5,386 bases of DNA from an uncultured Bacteroidota bacterium (GTDB taxonomy: Bacteria > Bacteroidota > Bacteroidia > Flavobacteriales > Flavobacteriaceae). The translations under genes were made by a program, and so were the position numbers. This document shows positions 1 to 5,386 of this stretch, in pieces. How positions within the stretch are numbered: the stretch's first letter is position 1; each line of letters starts with the position of its first letter. The notes below the pieces were generated by a model, which saw only the letters and a list, made by a program, of their open reading frames with translations, was not told the DNA's origin and did no database searches. The stretch is taken from NCBI GenBank assembly GCA_903819815.1, contig CAIJFC010000176.1:1-5386 (forward strand), read 5' to 3'.

Positions 1-128
1 ATAAAATTTTGCAATATTATTTTCATTATTATCTTTTTGCTTAGTTATTATTTTTAAATAATGTTTTTTTTAATTCGTAGCTTTTGTAGTTATTATTTAT
101 ATATTTGTTATTATATTAAGTAATATTT

Positions 129-142
129 TTACGAAAACGTAA
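129..142. repeat. Short perfect inverted repeat, TTACG-AAAA-CGTAA
   Basis: Two 5-base arms are separated by AAAA. With its CG steps it stands out from the AT-rich surroundings, and it is symmetric as expected for a dimeric regulator site. The core ACGAAAACG recurs in reverse complement at 4603-4611, in the spacer before the susC-like gene. A role as an operator is inference; the arms are short enough to arise by chance. Confidence 0.35.
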
Positions 143-200
143 TAGTATAAACTCAACATCGCCACATCAAAATATAATATACATAATTTATTATCGTTTA

Positions 201-244
201 AAACCCTTATAAATAATGCCTATTTATTAAATTTTATAAGGTTT
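201..244 (+). terminator. Imperfect hairpin followed by a T-rich tract; possible terminator or leader structure
   Basis: The left arm CTTATAAA (206-213) pairs perfectly with TTTATAAG (233-240). The stem extends outward through C205-G241 and AAA (201-203) with TTT (242-244), leaving C204 bulged. The loop is about 19 bases. A T-rich stretch with a run of T follows from 246. It could end transcription from a gene left of the window, but the stem is AT-rich and no gene is visible in the preceding 200 bases, so a regulatory structure or chance pairing is also possible. Confidence 0.3.
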
Positions 245-319
245 CTATTTTTTTAAATTATTATTTTAATTGTATAGTTTTTGTATGTATTTTATTAGGT
301 GTTGTATTGTATTGCTTAT

Positions 320-327
320 TATATTTG
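320..327 (+). promoter_or_regulatory. Putative Bacteroidota -7 box for the secreted protein gene
   Basis: TATATTTG matches the Bacteroidota housekeeping -7 consensus TAnnTTTG exactly and lies 24 bases before the start codon at 352, giving a short leader. The nearest -33-like TTG is at 302-304 with a 15-base spacer, shorter than the usual 17-23, so the upstream half is weak. A second exact TATATTTG lies at 100-107 but is much further from the gene. In such AT-rich DNA a match by chance is plausible. Confidence 0.5.
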
Positions 328-351
328 ACTATTAACTAAAAACATTTAATT

Positions 352-1620
352 ATGAAAAAAATTACCTTATTACTTTCCCTAATGATTACTACGTTAGGAT
401 TTTCACAAACACTTACAGGGACATGGAAAATGACTCCAATAGCTGCTTCATTTGGAGTTGGTCCAGCTCAAGGAGATATTTCTTGGTGGTCTAATCCTGA
501 AAGTGAAGTTGCTTTAAGAGCTTGTTATTTTGATGATGAGTATGTATTTAATGCAGATGGATCATTTGCAAATGTTCAAGGAACACAAACTTGGCTAGAA
601 GGATGGCAAGGGTCAGATGGTTGTGGAATCCCAGTTGCACCTCACAATGGTTCAAATGCGGCTACCTGGACATACGACGCTACTGCTGCTACTGTTACAC
701 TTACAGGTGTTGGTGCTTATTTAGGATTACCTAAAGCTTTTAATGGAGGTGAATTATCAACCCCATCAGCTGCTCCTGCATCTATTACATATAAAGTAAC
801 TACTTTTACAGCTACTTCATTGACTTTAGATATTCAGATTGCTAATGGAGCTTATTGGCGATTTAATCTTACAAAACAAGTGCCAGTAGCTCCAACACTT
901 ACTGGTACTTGGATAATGAGTCCAATAGCTGCTTCATTTGGAGTTGGCCCATCACAGGGAGATATTTCTTGGTGGTCTAATCCTGAAAGTGAAGTTGCTT
1001 TAAGAGCTTGTTATTTTGATGATGAATACGTGTTTAATACAAATGGATCATTCTCTAACGTTCAAGGAACACAAACTTGGCTAGAAGGATGGCAAGGGTC
1101 AGACGGATGCGCAACTCCTGTTGCCCCTCACAATGGTTCAAATGCGGCCACTTGGACGCATGACGCAACTGCTGGTACCGTAACACTTACCGGTGTTGGT
1201 GCATATTTAGGATTGCCAAAAGCGTTTAATGGAGGTGAATTATCAACCCCGTCAGCTGCTCCTGCTTCTATTACATATAAAGTAACTACTTTAACCGCTA
1301 GTTCTTTGACTTTAGATATTCAGATTGCTAATGGAGCTTATTGGAGATTTAATCTTCAAAAACAAACTTTAGGAGTTAATACTTTCAATACACCAAAAGT
1401 AAGCATGTATCCAAACCCAACTTCTGGAATTGTAACAATCGAAGCTGCTTCAGTAATTGAGTCAATCACAGTTTATAATGTTTTAGGACAAGAAATGTTA
1501 TCTCAAAAAGGAAATAGCGCTTCTGAGACTTTAAATATTTCTAATTTAAAAAGTGGCGTTTATCTTGTAAGAACTACAAGTAACGGAAAAACAGCTACTT
1601 CAAGAATTGTAAAAGAGTAA
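352..1620 (+). CDS. Secreted two-module protein with T9SS type A sorting domain
   Basis: This 422-residue protein is probably exported and then secreted or anchored at the cell surface by the type IX system. Residues 1-19 form a signal peptide (MKK, hydrophobic core, ending GFSQ). Two near-identical modules follow at residues 21-176 and 183-338, joined by the linker VPVAPT. Each begins LTGTW, resembling the G-x-W start of lipocalin-like barrels, and contains GDISWW, RACYFDDEYVF and WLEGWQG. Each has two cysteines (58/91 and 220/253) that could form a disulfide, and many tryptophans, which would suit glycan binding. Residues 350-422 are the sorting domain: YPNPTSG, VYNVLGQEM, LKSGVYLV and a basic end, RIVKE. 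I recognise no catalytic motif. From memory, similar modules occur near beta-glucan loci in flavobacteria; that link and a binding role are inferences. The ATG at 352 is chosen because it directly starts the signal peptide. A terminator follows, so it is probably transcribed alone. Confidence 0.95.
   Translation: MKKITLLLSLMITTLGFSQTLTGTWKMTPIAASFGVGPAQGDISWWSNPESEVALRACYFDDEYVFNADGSFANVQGTQTWLEGWQGSDGCGIPVAPHNGSNAATWTYDATAATVTLTGVGAYLGLPKAFNGGELSTPSAAPASITYKVTTFTATSLTLDIQIANGAYWRFNLTKQVPVAPTLTGTWIMSPIAASFGVGPSQGDISWWSNPESEVALRACYFDDEYVFNTNGSFSNVQGTQTWLEGWQGSDGCATPVAPHNGSNAATWTHDATAGTVTLTGVGAYLGLPKAFNGGELSTPSAAPASITYKVTTLTASSLTLDIQIANGAYWRFNLQKQTLGVNTFNTPKVSMYPNPTSGIVTIEAASVIESITVYNVLGQEMLSQKGNSASETLNISNLKSGVYLVRTTSNGKTATSRIVKE
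412..879 (+). repeat. Tandem module, copy 1 (156 codons)
   Basis: This is the first copy of an in-frame tandem duplication with a period of 486 bases (156-residue module plus 6-residue linker). Aligned by hand without gaps to copy 2 (898-1365), it differs at 13 of 156 residues and about 49 of 468 bases, so roughly 92% protein and 90% DNA identity. The differences are clustered rather than spread evenly; the longest identical block is 68 bases (472-539 against 958-1025). Confidence 0.95.
898..1365 (+). repeat. Tandem module, copy 2 (156 codons)
   Basis: This is the second copy of the module, residues 183-338, in the same frame as copy 1 and without indels. Most base differences from copy 1 are synonymous. 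Amino-acid changes are mild or lie at probable loop positions (for example Ala-Asp to Thr-Asn at residues 68-69 against 230-231). Both cysteines and all tryptophans are kept, which suggests that both modules fold and function. Confidence 0.95.
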
Positions 1621-1636
1621 GTTTTAGTTTATTTTT

Positions 1637-1672
1637 AAAAAGCACGTTTCGAAAGAAACGTGTTTTTTTTTT
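1637..1672 (+). terminator. Strong intrinsic terminator after the secreted protein gene
   Basis: The arms CACGTTTC (1643-1650) and GAAACGTG (1655-1662) pair perfectly across a GAAA tetraloop, and ten T follow at 1663-1672. The stem can extend by a G-T pair and five A-T pairs using 1637-1642, which would use up part of the T run. It begins 16 bases after the stop codon at 1620 and should separate this transcript from the regulator gene. In the reverse direction only five T would follow the core stem, so it is mainly a + strand terminator. Confidence 0.92.
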
Positions 1673-1703
1673 GCTTTTAATTCTGTTATTTCATTGAATT
1701 TTC

Positions 1704-1711
1704 TATCTTTA
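1704..1711 (+). promoter_or_regulatory. Weak -7-like box before the regulator gene
   Basis: TATCTTTA matches TAnnTTTG except for its last base and lies 28 bases before the start codon at 1740. No TTG occurs at the expected 17-23 base spacing upstream; the nearest are at 1694-1696 and 1671-1673. Because a strong terminator lies just before it, the regulator probably needs a promoter in this 67-base gap, and this is the best candidate. A weak promoter would fit a low-abundance sensor. Confidence 0.3.
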
Positions 1712-1739
1712 TATTCTAATATTTTTTTACCTATTTTAA

Positions 1740-4556
1740 ATGCATAAAGTTTTTTTTACAAGAATAACACTCGTACTATTTTTGATTTTAACAGCAATCG
1801 GATTTTCTCAAGAATTACCTCCAATTGTTAAGTACAATCCTTCCATTTACGGTGCTGGAAATCAAAATTGGATGATATCTCAAGACCAGAATAATTATAT
1901 CTATTTTGCAAATAATGATGGGCTTTTGGAATATAATGGTTCCAATTGGACTTTATATCCTTCGCCTAATGAAACTATTATCCGATCGGTTAATGTAATT
2001 GACAACAAAATTTACACTGGCTGTTATATGGAATTTGGCTATTGGACAAGACAAACCAACGGTCAATTAAAATATACCTCATTAAGCAAATCCATTAAAA
2101 ATAAAATTCAAGACGATGAACAGTTTTGGAATATCATTAATTATGATCAATGGGTGATTTTCCAATCGCTAAACAAAATTTTTATCTACGATACCAAAGC
2201 AAATAGCTTTACAATTATTAAGCCAAATAGCGAAATTATTAAATCCTTCCGAACCCGCAATTCCATTTATTTTCAAACTAATAAAGGTGGATTATTTGAA
2301 ATTGAAAATGGTAAAAGCAAATTGGTTTCCAACAACCCAATTATAGTCAACAATCGCATCGTTTCCATTTTTGCTCTTGAAGAAGGATTTTTAATTCAGA
2401 CGCAATCAAACGGAATTTACAAGCTTTTGGGTTCCAGTTTAACCAACTTTACTACCGAAGCTGATGCGCAATTGGCAACAAGTAGCACGTATAGCAGCCA
2501 ACAATTATCGGACGGCAGTTTAGCGCTCGGAACGGTTTCCAATGGAGTTTTTATTTTAACAAATGAAGGAAAAATAAAATACCACATAACCCAAAGTCGG
2601 GGATTAAGCAATAATACTATTTTATCGTTGTTTGAAGATGCCGATAAAAATCTTTGGATTGGTCTTGATAACGGAATAAATTGTATCAACCTGCAATCGC
2701 CCGTTAGAAGTTTTTCCGACGATACTGGAATTTTAGGCACAGTTTATACATCGCTTTTAAACAACGGTATTTTATACATTGGAACCAATCAAGGTTTGTT
2801 TTACAAAAATTACAATAGCAATGAACAATTCAAGTTTATAAGCGGAACAAAAGGGCAGGTTTGGTCTTTGTTTCAATATGAAGGAACGCTTTTTTGCGGT
2901 CATGATTCGGGAACATTTATTATCAATAATACTCAAGCTACACCCATTTTCTCTCAATCTGGAACGTGGAAATTTTCAACCGTTCCCAATCACAAAAACC
3001 TTTTATTTCAAGGAAATTATTTTGGAATTTCCATATTGGAAAATAGTAATGGAAAATGGGTTTTCAGAAACAAAATCGCAGGATTTGACTATTCTTCTCG
3101 ATATTTTGAAATTACAAATGCAAATGAAGTTTATGTTAGTCATGAATACAAAGGCGTTTTTCGATTTAAATTGGATGCGAATTTCCAGAAAGCCAATCGA
3201 TTATTTGCTTATTCCTCTCCAAAGAAAGGTAAAAATGCTAGTTTAACAAAATTCAATAATACCATTTATTATGCCTATAAAGACGGGATTTTTAAACTAA
3301 ATAACGTCACAAAACAATTTGAAAAAGACAAATTATTAAGCTCGGTTTTTGAAAAAGATGAATACACATCGGGCAAATTAATTGTAGATAATTCGAATAA
3401 AATATGGCTATTCTCCAAAAATTACATTCATTATTTTTCTTTGAGTAAATTAAGTTACGAACTCAAGCAAAATGCTATTCCAATTCCTGCTTCATTGTCT
3501 AATTCCATGTTGGGATTTGAGAACATCACAAATCTGACAAAAGCACTTTATTTAATTGGTACGACAGACGGTTATTATATCATCAATATCAATGATTTAA
3601 GTTTTAAAAACTATCGTGTTTCCATCTCGGATATTAGTATTAATAAATTGAATGAAAAAATAAGTAGTTGTTCAATTTCTGACCCGGGATCATTTTCTCA
3701 CGATGAAAATAATATTACTTTTAGTTATAATGTGCCGGAATTTAACAAATATATAAATGCGGAATATCAATATCTATTAGAAGGCGTTCAGGACGAATGG
3801 AGCGAATGGAGTTCCAAACCAACGGTTAATTTTAAAAACCTATCTTCTGGCGATTACACGTTTAAAGTTCGTGCCAAAATTGCCAATTCATCTCCTGTAA
3901 ATACCGCAAATTATTCCTTTACCATTTTAAAACCTTGGTATTTAACGAATTTTGCTTTACTTTTTTATCTTATAATAATTGTTGTTATTGCGAACGCTAT
4001 CAACAAAGCCTATCAAAATTATTACCAAAAACAAAAGGAAAAACTGATTGAAGAAAACAATCTTTTATTAGAAATCAAAGAGTTGGAAAATTCACAGGAA
4101 TTGATGAAAGTTAAAAACGAACAATTGCTTCAAGATGTCGATACAAAAAACCGTGAATTGGCTGTTTCAACCATGAGTTTAATTAAGAAAAACGACTTAT
4201 TGGCTGTAATTAAAGAAGATTTAAAGAAATCCTCGGAAAACCATACGAGTAGTTTAAAATCGGTAATTAATACCATTACCAATAATATTACGGAGGATAC
4301 TTCTTGGAACGTTTTCAAGGAGGCTTTTGACAACGCCGACAAAGATTTCCTGAAAAAAGTTAAAAGCGCCCATTCGGTATTAACGCCAAATGATTTGCGA
4401 CTTTGTGCCTATTTGCGTTTGAATCTTTCTTCGAAAGAAATAGCTCCTTTGTTGAATATTTCGGTTAGAAGTGTAGAAATAAAACGATATCGTTTGCGTA
4501 AAAAAATGGATTTACCACACGAGCAAGGACTTGTTGAGTACATCTTGTCGATATAA
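1740..4556 (+). CDS. Transmembrane propeller/Y_Y_Y sensor with LuxR-type DNA-binding domain
   Basis: This 938-residue regulator probably senses a glycan fragment in the periplasm and controls the adjacent susC-like gene. Residues 1-24 are a signal peptide ending GFSQ. A beta-propeller-like sensor runs from about 35 to 640, with a first blade around 44-75 (NNDGLLEYNG) and a textbook Reg_prop repeat at 288-319 (GLSNNTILSLFED, then LWIGLDNGI). A Y_Y_Y domain covers about 656-731 (YQYLLEG, SGDYTFKVRA). A single transmembrane helix lies near 736-754, then a charged coiled coil at about 760-815. The C-terminus (881-925) is a LuxR/GerE-like helix-turn-helix: LTPNDLRLCAYL, SSKEIAPLLNIS, then VRSVEIKRYRLRKKM. 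No histidine kinase, ATPase or receiver domain is present between membrane and HTH, unlike classical hybrid two-component PUL regulators, so signalling would be direct. The ATG at 1740 begins the signal peptide. The ligand is unknown; control of the gene at 4805 is inferred from adjacency. Confidence 0.95.
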   Translation: MHKVFFTRITLVLFLILTAIGFSQELPPIVKYNPSIYGAGNQNWMISQDQNNYIYFANNDGLLEYNGSNWTLYPSPNETIIRSVNVIDNKIYTGCYMEFGYWTRQTNGQLKYTSLSKSIKNKIQDDEQFWNIINYDQWVIFQSLNKIFIYDTKANSFTIIKPNSEIIKSFRTRNSIYFQTNKGGLFEIENGKSKLVSNNPIIVNNRIVSIFALEEGFLIQTQSNGIYKLLGSSLTNFTTEADAQLATSSTYSSQQLSDGSLALGTVSNGVFILTNEGKIKYHITQSRGLSNNTILSLFEDADKNLWIGLDNGINCINLQSPVRSFSDDTGILGTVYTSLLNNGILYIGTNQGLFYKNYNSNEQFKFISGTKGQVWSLFQYEGTLFCGHDSGTFIINNTQATPIFSQSGTWKFSTVPNHKNLLFQGNYFGISILENSNGKWVFRNKIAGFDYSSRYFEITNANEVYVSHEYKGVFRFKLDANFQKANRLFAYSSPKKGKNASLTKFNNTIYYAYKDGIFKLNNVTKQFEKDKLLSSVFEKDEYTSGKLIVDNSNKIWLFSKNYIHYFSLSKLSYELKQNAIPIPASLSNSMLGFENITNLTKALYLIGTTDGYYIININDLSFKNYRVSISDISINKLNEKISSCSISDPGSFSHDENNITFSYNVPEFNKYINAEYQYLLEGVQDEWSEWSSKPTVNFKNLSSGDYTFKVRAKIANSSPVNTANYSFTILKPWYLTNFALLFYLIIIVVIANAINKAYQNYYQKQKEKLIEENNLLLEIKELENSQELMKVKNEQLLQDVDTKNRELAVSTMSLIKKNDLLAVIKEDLKKSSENHTSSLKSVINTITNNITEDTSWNVFKEAFDNADKDFLKKVKSAHSVLTPNDLRLCAYLRLNLSSKEIAPLLNISVRSVEIKRYRLRKKMDLPHEQGLVEYILSI

Positions 4557-4569
4557 ACATTCTGTTTAT
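4553..4569. repeat. Inverted repeat overlapping the regulator stop codon
   Basis: ATAAACA (4553-4559) and TGTTTAT (4563-4569) are perfect 7-base arms around TTC; the TAA stop lies inside the left arm. The stem is AT-rich with a three-base loop, and no T run follows on either strand. It may stabilise the 3' end of the regulator mRNA or be a weak terminator, but it is not a standard intrinsic terminator. Confidence 0.4.
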
Positions 4570-4748
4570 CTGAAAAATAACTATACAAAACCACAACAAT
4601 ACCGTTTTCGTTGCTTTTACAACACTAATTTTATTGTTTATTTGATGCAATGTTTAGGTTATATTTTCTTTAAAACCAGCTATTTTTTGTGAATAGTAAA
4701 TTTTTTACAACTTTTTATTTAAATGTATGTTTTTTGTAAAGGTTTATT

Positions 4749-4781
4749 TTGTTAAATTAACATAATGAAAAACTATTTTTA
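4749..4781 (+). promoter_or_regulatory. Putative promoter of the susC-like gene
   Basis: A -33-type TTG (4749-4751) and a -7-like TATTTTTA (4774-4781; consensus TAnnTTTG, last base differs) are 22 bases apart, within the normal Bacteroidota range of 17-23. Transcription would start near 4788 and give a leader of about 17 bases. The leader is A-rich with no Shine-Dalgarno sequence, as usual in this phylum. A palindrome overlaps the -33 element, so regulator binding there could affect polymerase directly. Confidence 0.45.
4750..4762. promoter_or_regulatory. 13-nt palindrome TGTTAAATTAACA, candidate operator
   Basis: The arms TGTTAA and TTAACA are perfectly symmetric around a central A. The site overlaps the proposed -33 element and ends 42 bases before the susC-like start codon. 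LuxR-type domains generally bind short dyads as dimers, so it is a reasonable target for the regulator at 1740-4556; that assignment is inference. I do not see the same palindrome before the genes at 352 or 1740. Confidence 0.35.
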
Positions 4782-4804
4782 TACCACTAAAAACAAAAAC
4801 TATT

Positions 4805-5386
4805 ATGAAATCAAAATTAATGCTATTTGCCTTGTTGCTAATTTCGACTTTGGGATTTTCTCAAACGTTTGAAGTAAGCGGAAAGGTTGTTGATGCAGCC
4901 AATGGTTTAGCCCTTCCCGGGGTGAATGTCGCTGTCAAAAACTCTTCCCAATTTACAATTTCCGACATTGACGGAAACTTTAAATTCTCAAAAGTTACTT
5001 CTGGTTCCAAATTGGTATTTACATCAATTGGATACAAAAACTATGAAGTTACCGTAACGAGTTCACAAAAATTAACTATTTCATTGCAAAACGATATCAA
5101 AGTTTTGGAAGAAGTTGTAGCCATTGGATATGGAAGCAAAAAGAAACGAAATATTAGTGGTTCTGTTGGACTGGTTTCCGGTAAAACAATAGATGATTTA
5201 AAACCAATTCGAATTGAACAGGCATTACAAGGAACTGTTGCCGGTGTTGCTGTTTCTGCTCAATCGGGTGCGCCTGGAGCTGGTCTTAGCATTCGTATTC
5301 GTGGTATTTCTACAAATGGAGATAACGGTCCTTTAATATTAATTGATGGTTATCAAGGCGATATGGGTATTTTGAATCCAAATGAT
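4805..5386 (+). CDS. SusC/RagA-family TonB-dependent outer-membrane receptor, N-terminal part
   Basis: The first 194 codons of a SusC-like transporter run off the right edge in frame; full-length members are about 1000 residues. SusC proteins form outer-membrane barrels that, capped by a SusD lipoprotein, import oligosaccharides using TonB energy. Residues 1-20 are a signal peptide ending GFSQ. Residues 22-96 are a carboxypeptidase-regulatory-like beta-sandwich (VSGKVVDAANG, LPGVNV, SDIDGNF, SIGYKNYEV). LEEVVAIGYG at 101-110 is the probable TonB box, and the plug begins near 111. Its family signature is clear at 149-182: AQSGAPGAG, SIRIRGIST, then PLILIDG. The ATG at 4805 fits the signal peptide. 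An earlier ATG at 4765 is in another frame. The gene lies 248 bases after the sensor/regulator with its own candidate promoter, a typical PUL arrangement. A susD-like gene is expected next but is not visible. Confidence 0.97.
   Translation, partial: MKSKLMLFALLLISTLGFSQTFEVSGKVVDAANGLALPGVNVAVKNSSQFTISDIDGNFKFSKVTSGSKLVFTSIGYKNYEVTVTSSQKLTISLQNDIKVLEEVVAIGYGSKKKRNISGSVGLVSGKTIDDLKPIRIEQALQGTVAGVAVSAQSGAPGAGLSIRIRGISTNGDNGPLILIDGYQGDMGILNPND

Larger units (their letters stand above)
1..351. other. AT-rich non-coding region upstream of the first gene
   Basis: This stretch is extremely AT-rich and carries no convincing gene. The one frame open from the left edge stops at 55-57 and reads as low-complexity residues, so I do not call it the tail of a gene. 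Recognisable elements are a duplicated 12-mer (42-53 and 87-98), a short perfect inverted repeat (129-142), a larger imperfect hairpin (201-244) and promoter-like boxes (100-107 and 320-327). Its length suggests a regulated promoter region for the secreted protein gene at 352, but I see no RNA gene or known riboswitch. Confidence 0.8.

Noticed and set aside
412..1365. CRISPR-like or mobile repeat interpretation of the long direct repeat.
   Set aside because: The repeat is a pair of in-frame coding modules with protein-level conservation, and no transposase, terminal repeats or spacer array is present.
2417..2740. Minus-strand open frame of 107 codons inside the regulator gene.
   Set aside because: It lies wholly within a well-supported + strand gene that shows a canonical Reg_prop repeat in the same stretch, and its translation has no recognisable domain.
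2878..3246. Plus-strand open frame of 122 codons in another frame inside the regulator gene.
   Set aside because: It overlaps the propeller coding sequence completely and looks like an out-of-frame shadow, rich in Phe, Leu and Lys from AT-rich codons.
1740..4556. Classical hybrid two-component histidine kinase.
   Set aside because: The propeller and Y_Y_Y parts fit that family, but no kinase, ATPase or receiver region exists after the membrane helix; only a coiled coil and a LuxR-type HTH follow.
4409..4650. Two overlapping minus-strand open frames across the end of the regulator gene.
   Set aside because: They run antisense to the conserved helix-turn-helix region and lack recognisable protein features or a supported start.
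4680..4708. Small inverted repeats (CTATT/AATAG and GTAAA/TTTAC) in the spacer before the susC-like gene.
   Set aside because: Five-base AT-rich arms are expected by chance in this composition and have no supporting position or context.
4765..4872. ATG at 4765 opening a 35-codon frame that overlaps the susC-like start.
   Set aside because: It is out of frame with the SusC protein, its translation is low complexity, and its start lies upstream of the proposed -7 box. I see no support for a leader peptide.
1..5386. The window length equals that of the phiX174 genome.
   Set aside because: The content is an AT-rich flavobacterial chromosome segment with SusC, T9SS and LuxR-type genes. The opening bases and genes do not resemble phiX174, so the length is coincidental.

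Overview
The window looks like a chromosomal segment from a flavobacterium (Bacteroidota, probably Flavobacteriaceae, possibly Flavobacterium itself). The evidence is AT-rich DNA, A-rich start regions without Shine-Dalgarno sequences, signal peptides that all end in the motif GFSQ, a type IX secretion (T9SS) C-terminal sorting domain, and a SusC/RagA-type TonB-dependent receptor. No species can be named from sequence alone. It reads as the left part of a polysaccharide utilization locus (PUL).

Layout, all on the + strand. Positions 1-351 are very AT-rich non-coding DNA with a hairpin, two small repeat elements and a probable Bacteroidota-type -7 box at 320-327. Positions 352-1620 encode a 422-residue secreted protein of two nearly identical 156-residue modules followed by a T9SS type A sorting domain. 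A strong intrinsic terminator follows at 1637-1672. Positions 1740-4556 encode a 938-residue membrane-spanning sensor/regulator: periplasmic beta-propeller, Y_Y_Y domain, one transmembrane helix, cytoplasmic coiled coil and a LuxR-type DNA-binding domain. Positions 4557-4804 are non-coding and hold a candidate promoter and a 13-nt palindrome. From 4805 to the right edge runs the first 194 codons of a SusC-like outer-membrane transporter, cut off by the window.

Likely cooperation (inference): the regulator senses a glycan fragment in the periplasm and switches on the SusC gene and whatever follows it, typically SusD, a surface glycan-binding protein and glycoside hydrolases. The two-module secreted protein would act at the cell surface or outside the cell, perhaps binding the same glycan. 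From memory, modules of its type (LTGTW start, GDISWW and RACYFDDEYVF motifs) occur near beta-glucan-related loci in marine flavobacteria, so a beta-glucan such as laminarin is a reasonable but unproven substrate guess.

The most unusual items are the recent-looking tandem duplication inside the secreted protein, the kinase-less transmembrane regulator beside susC, and the palindrome overlapping the susC promoter. Nothing here is clearly a wholly new type of system.
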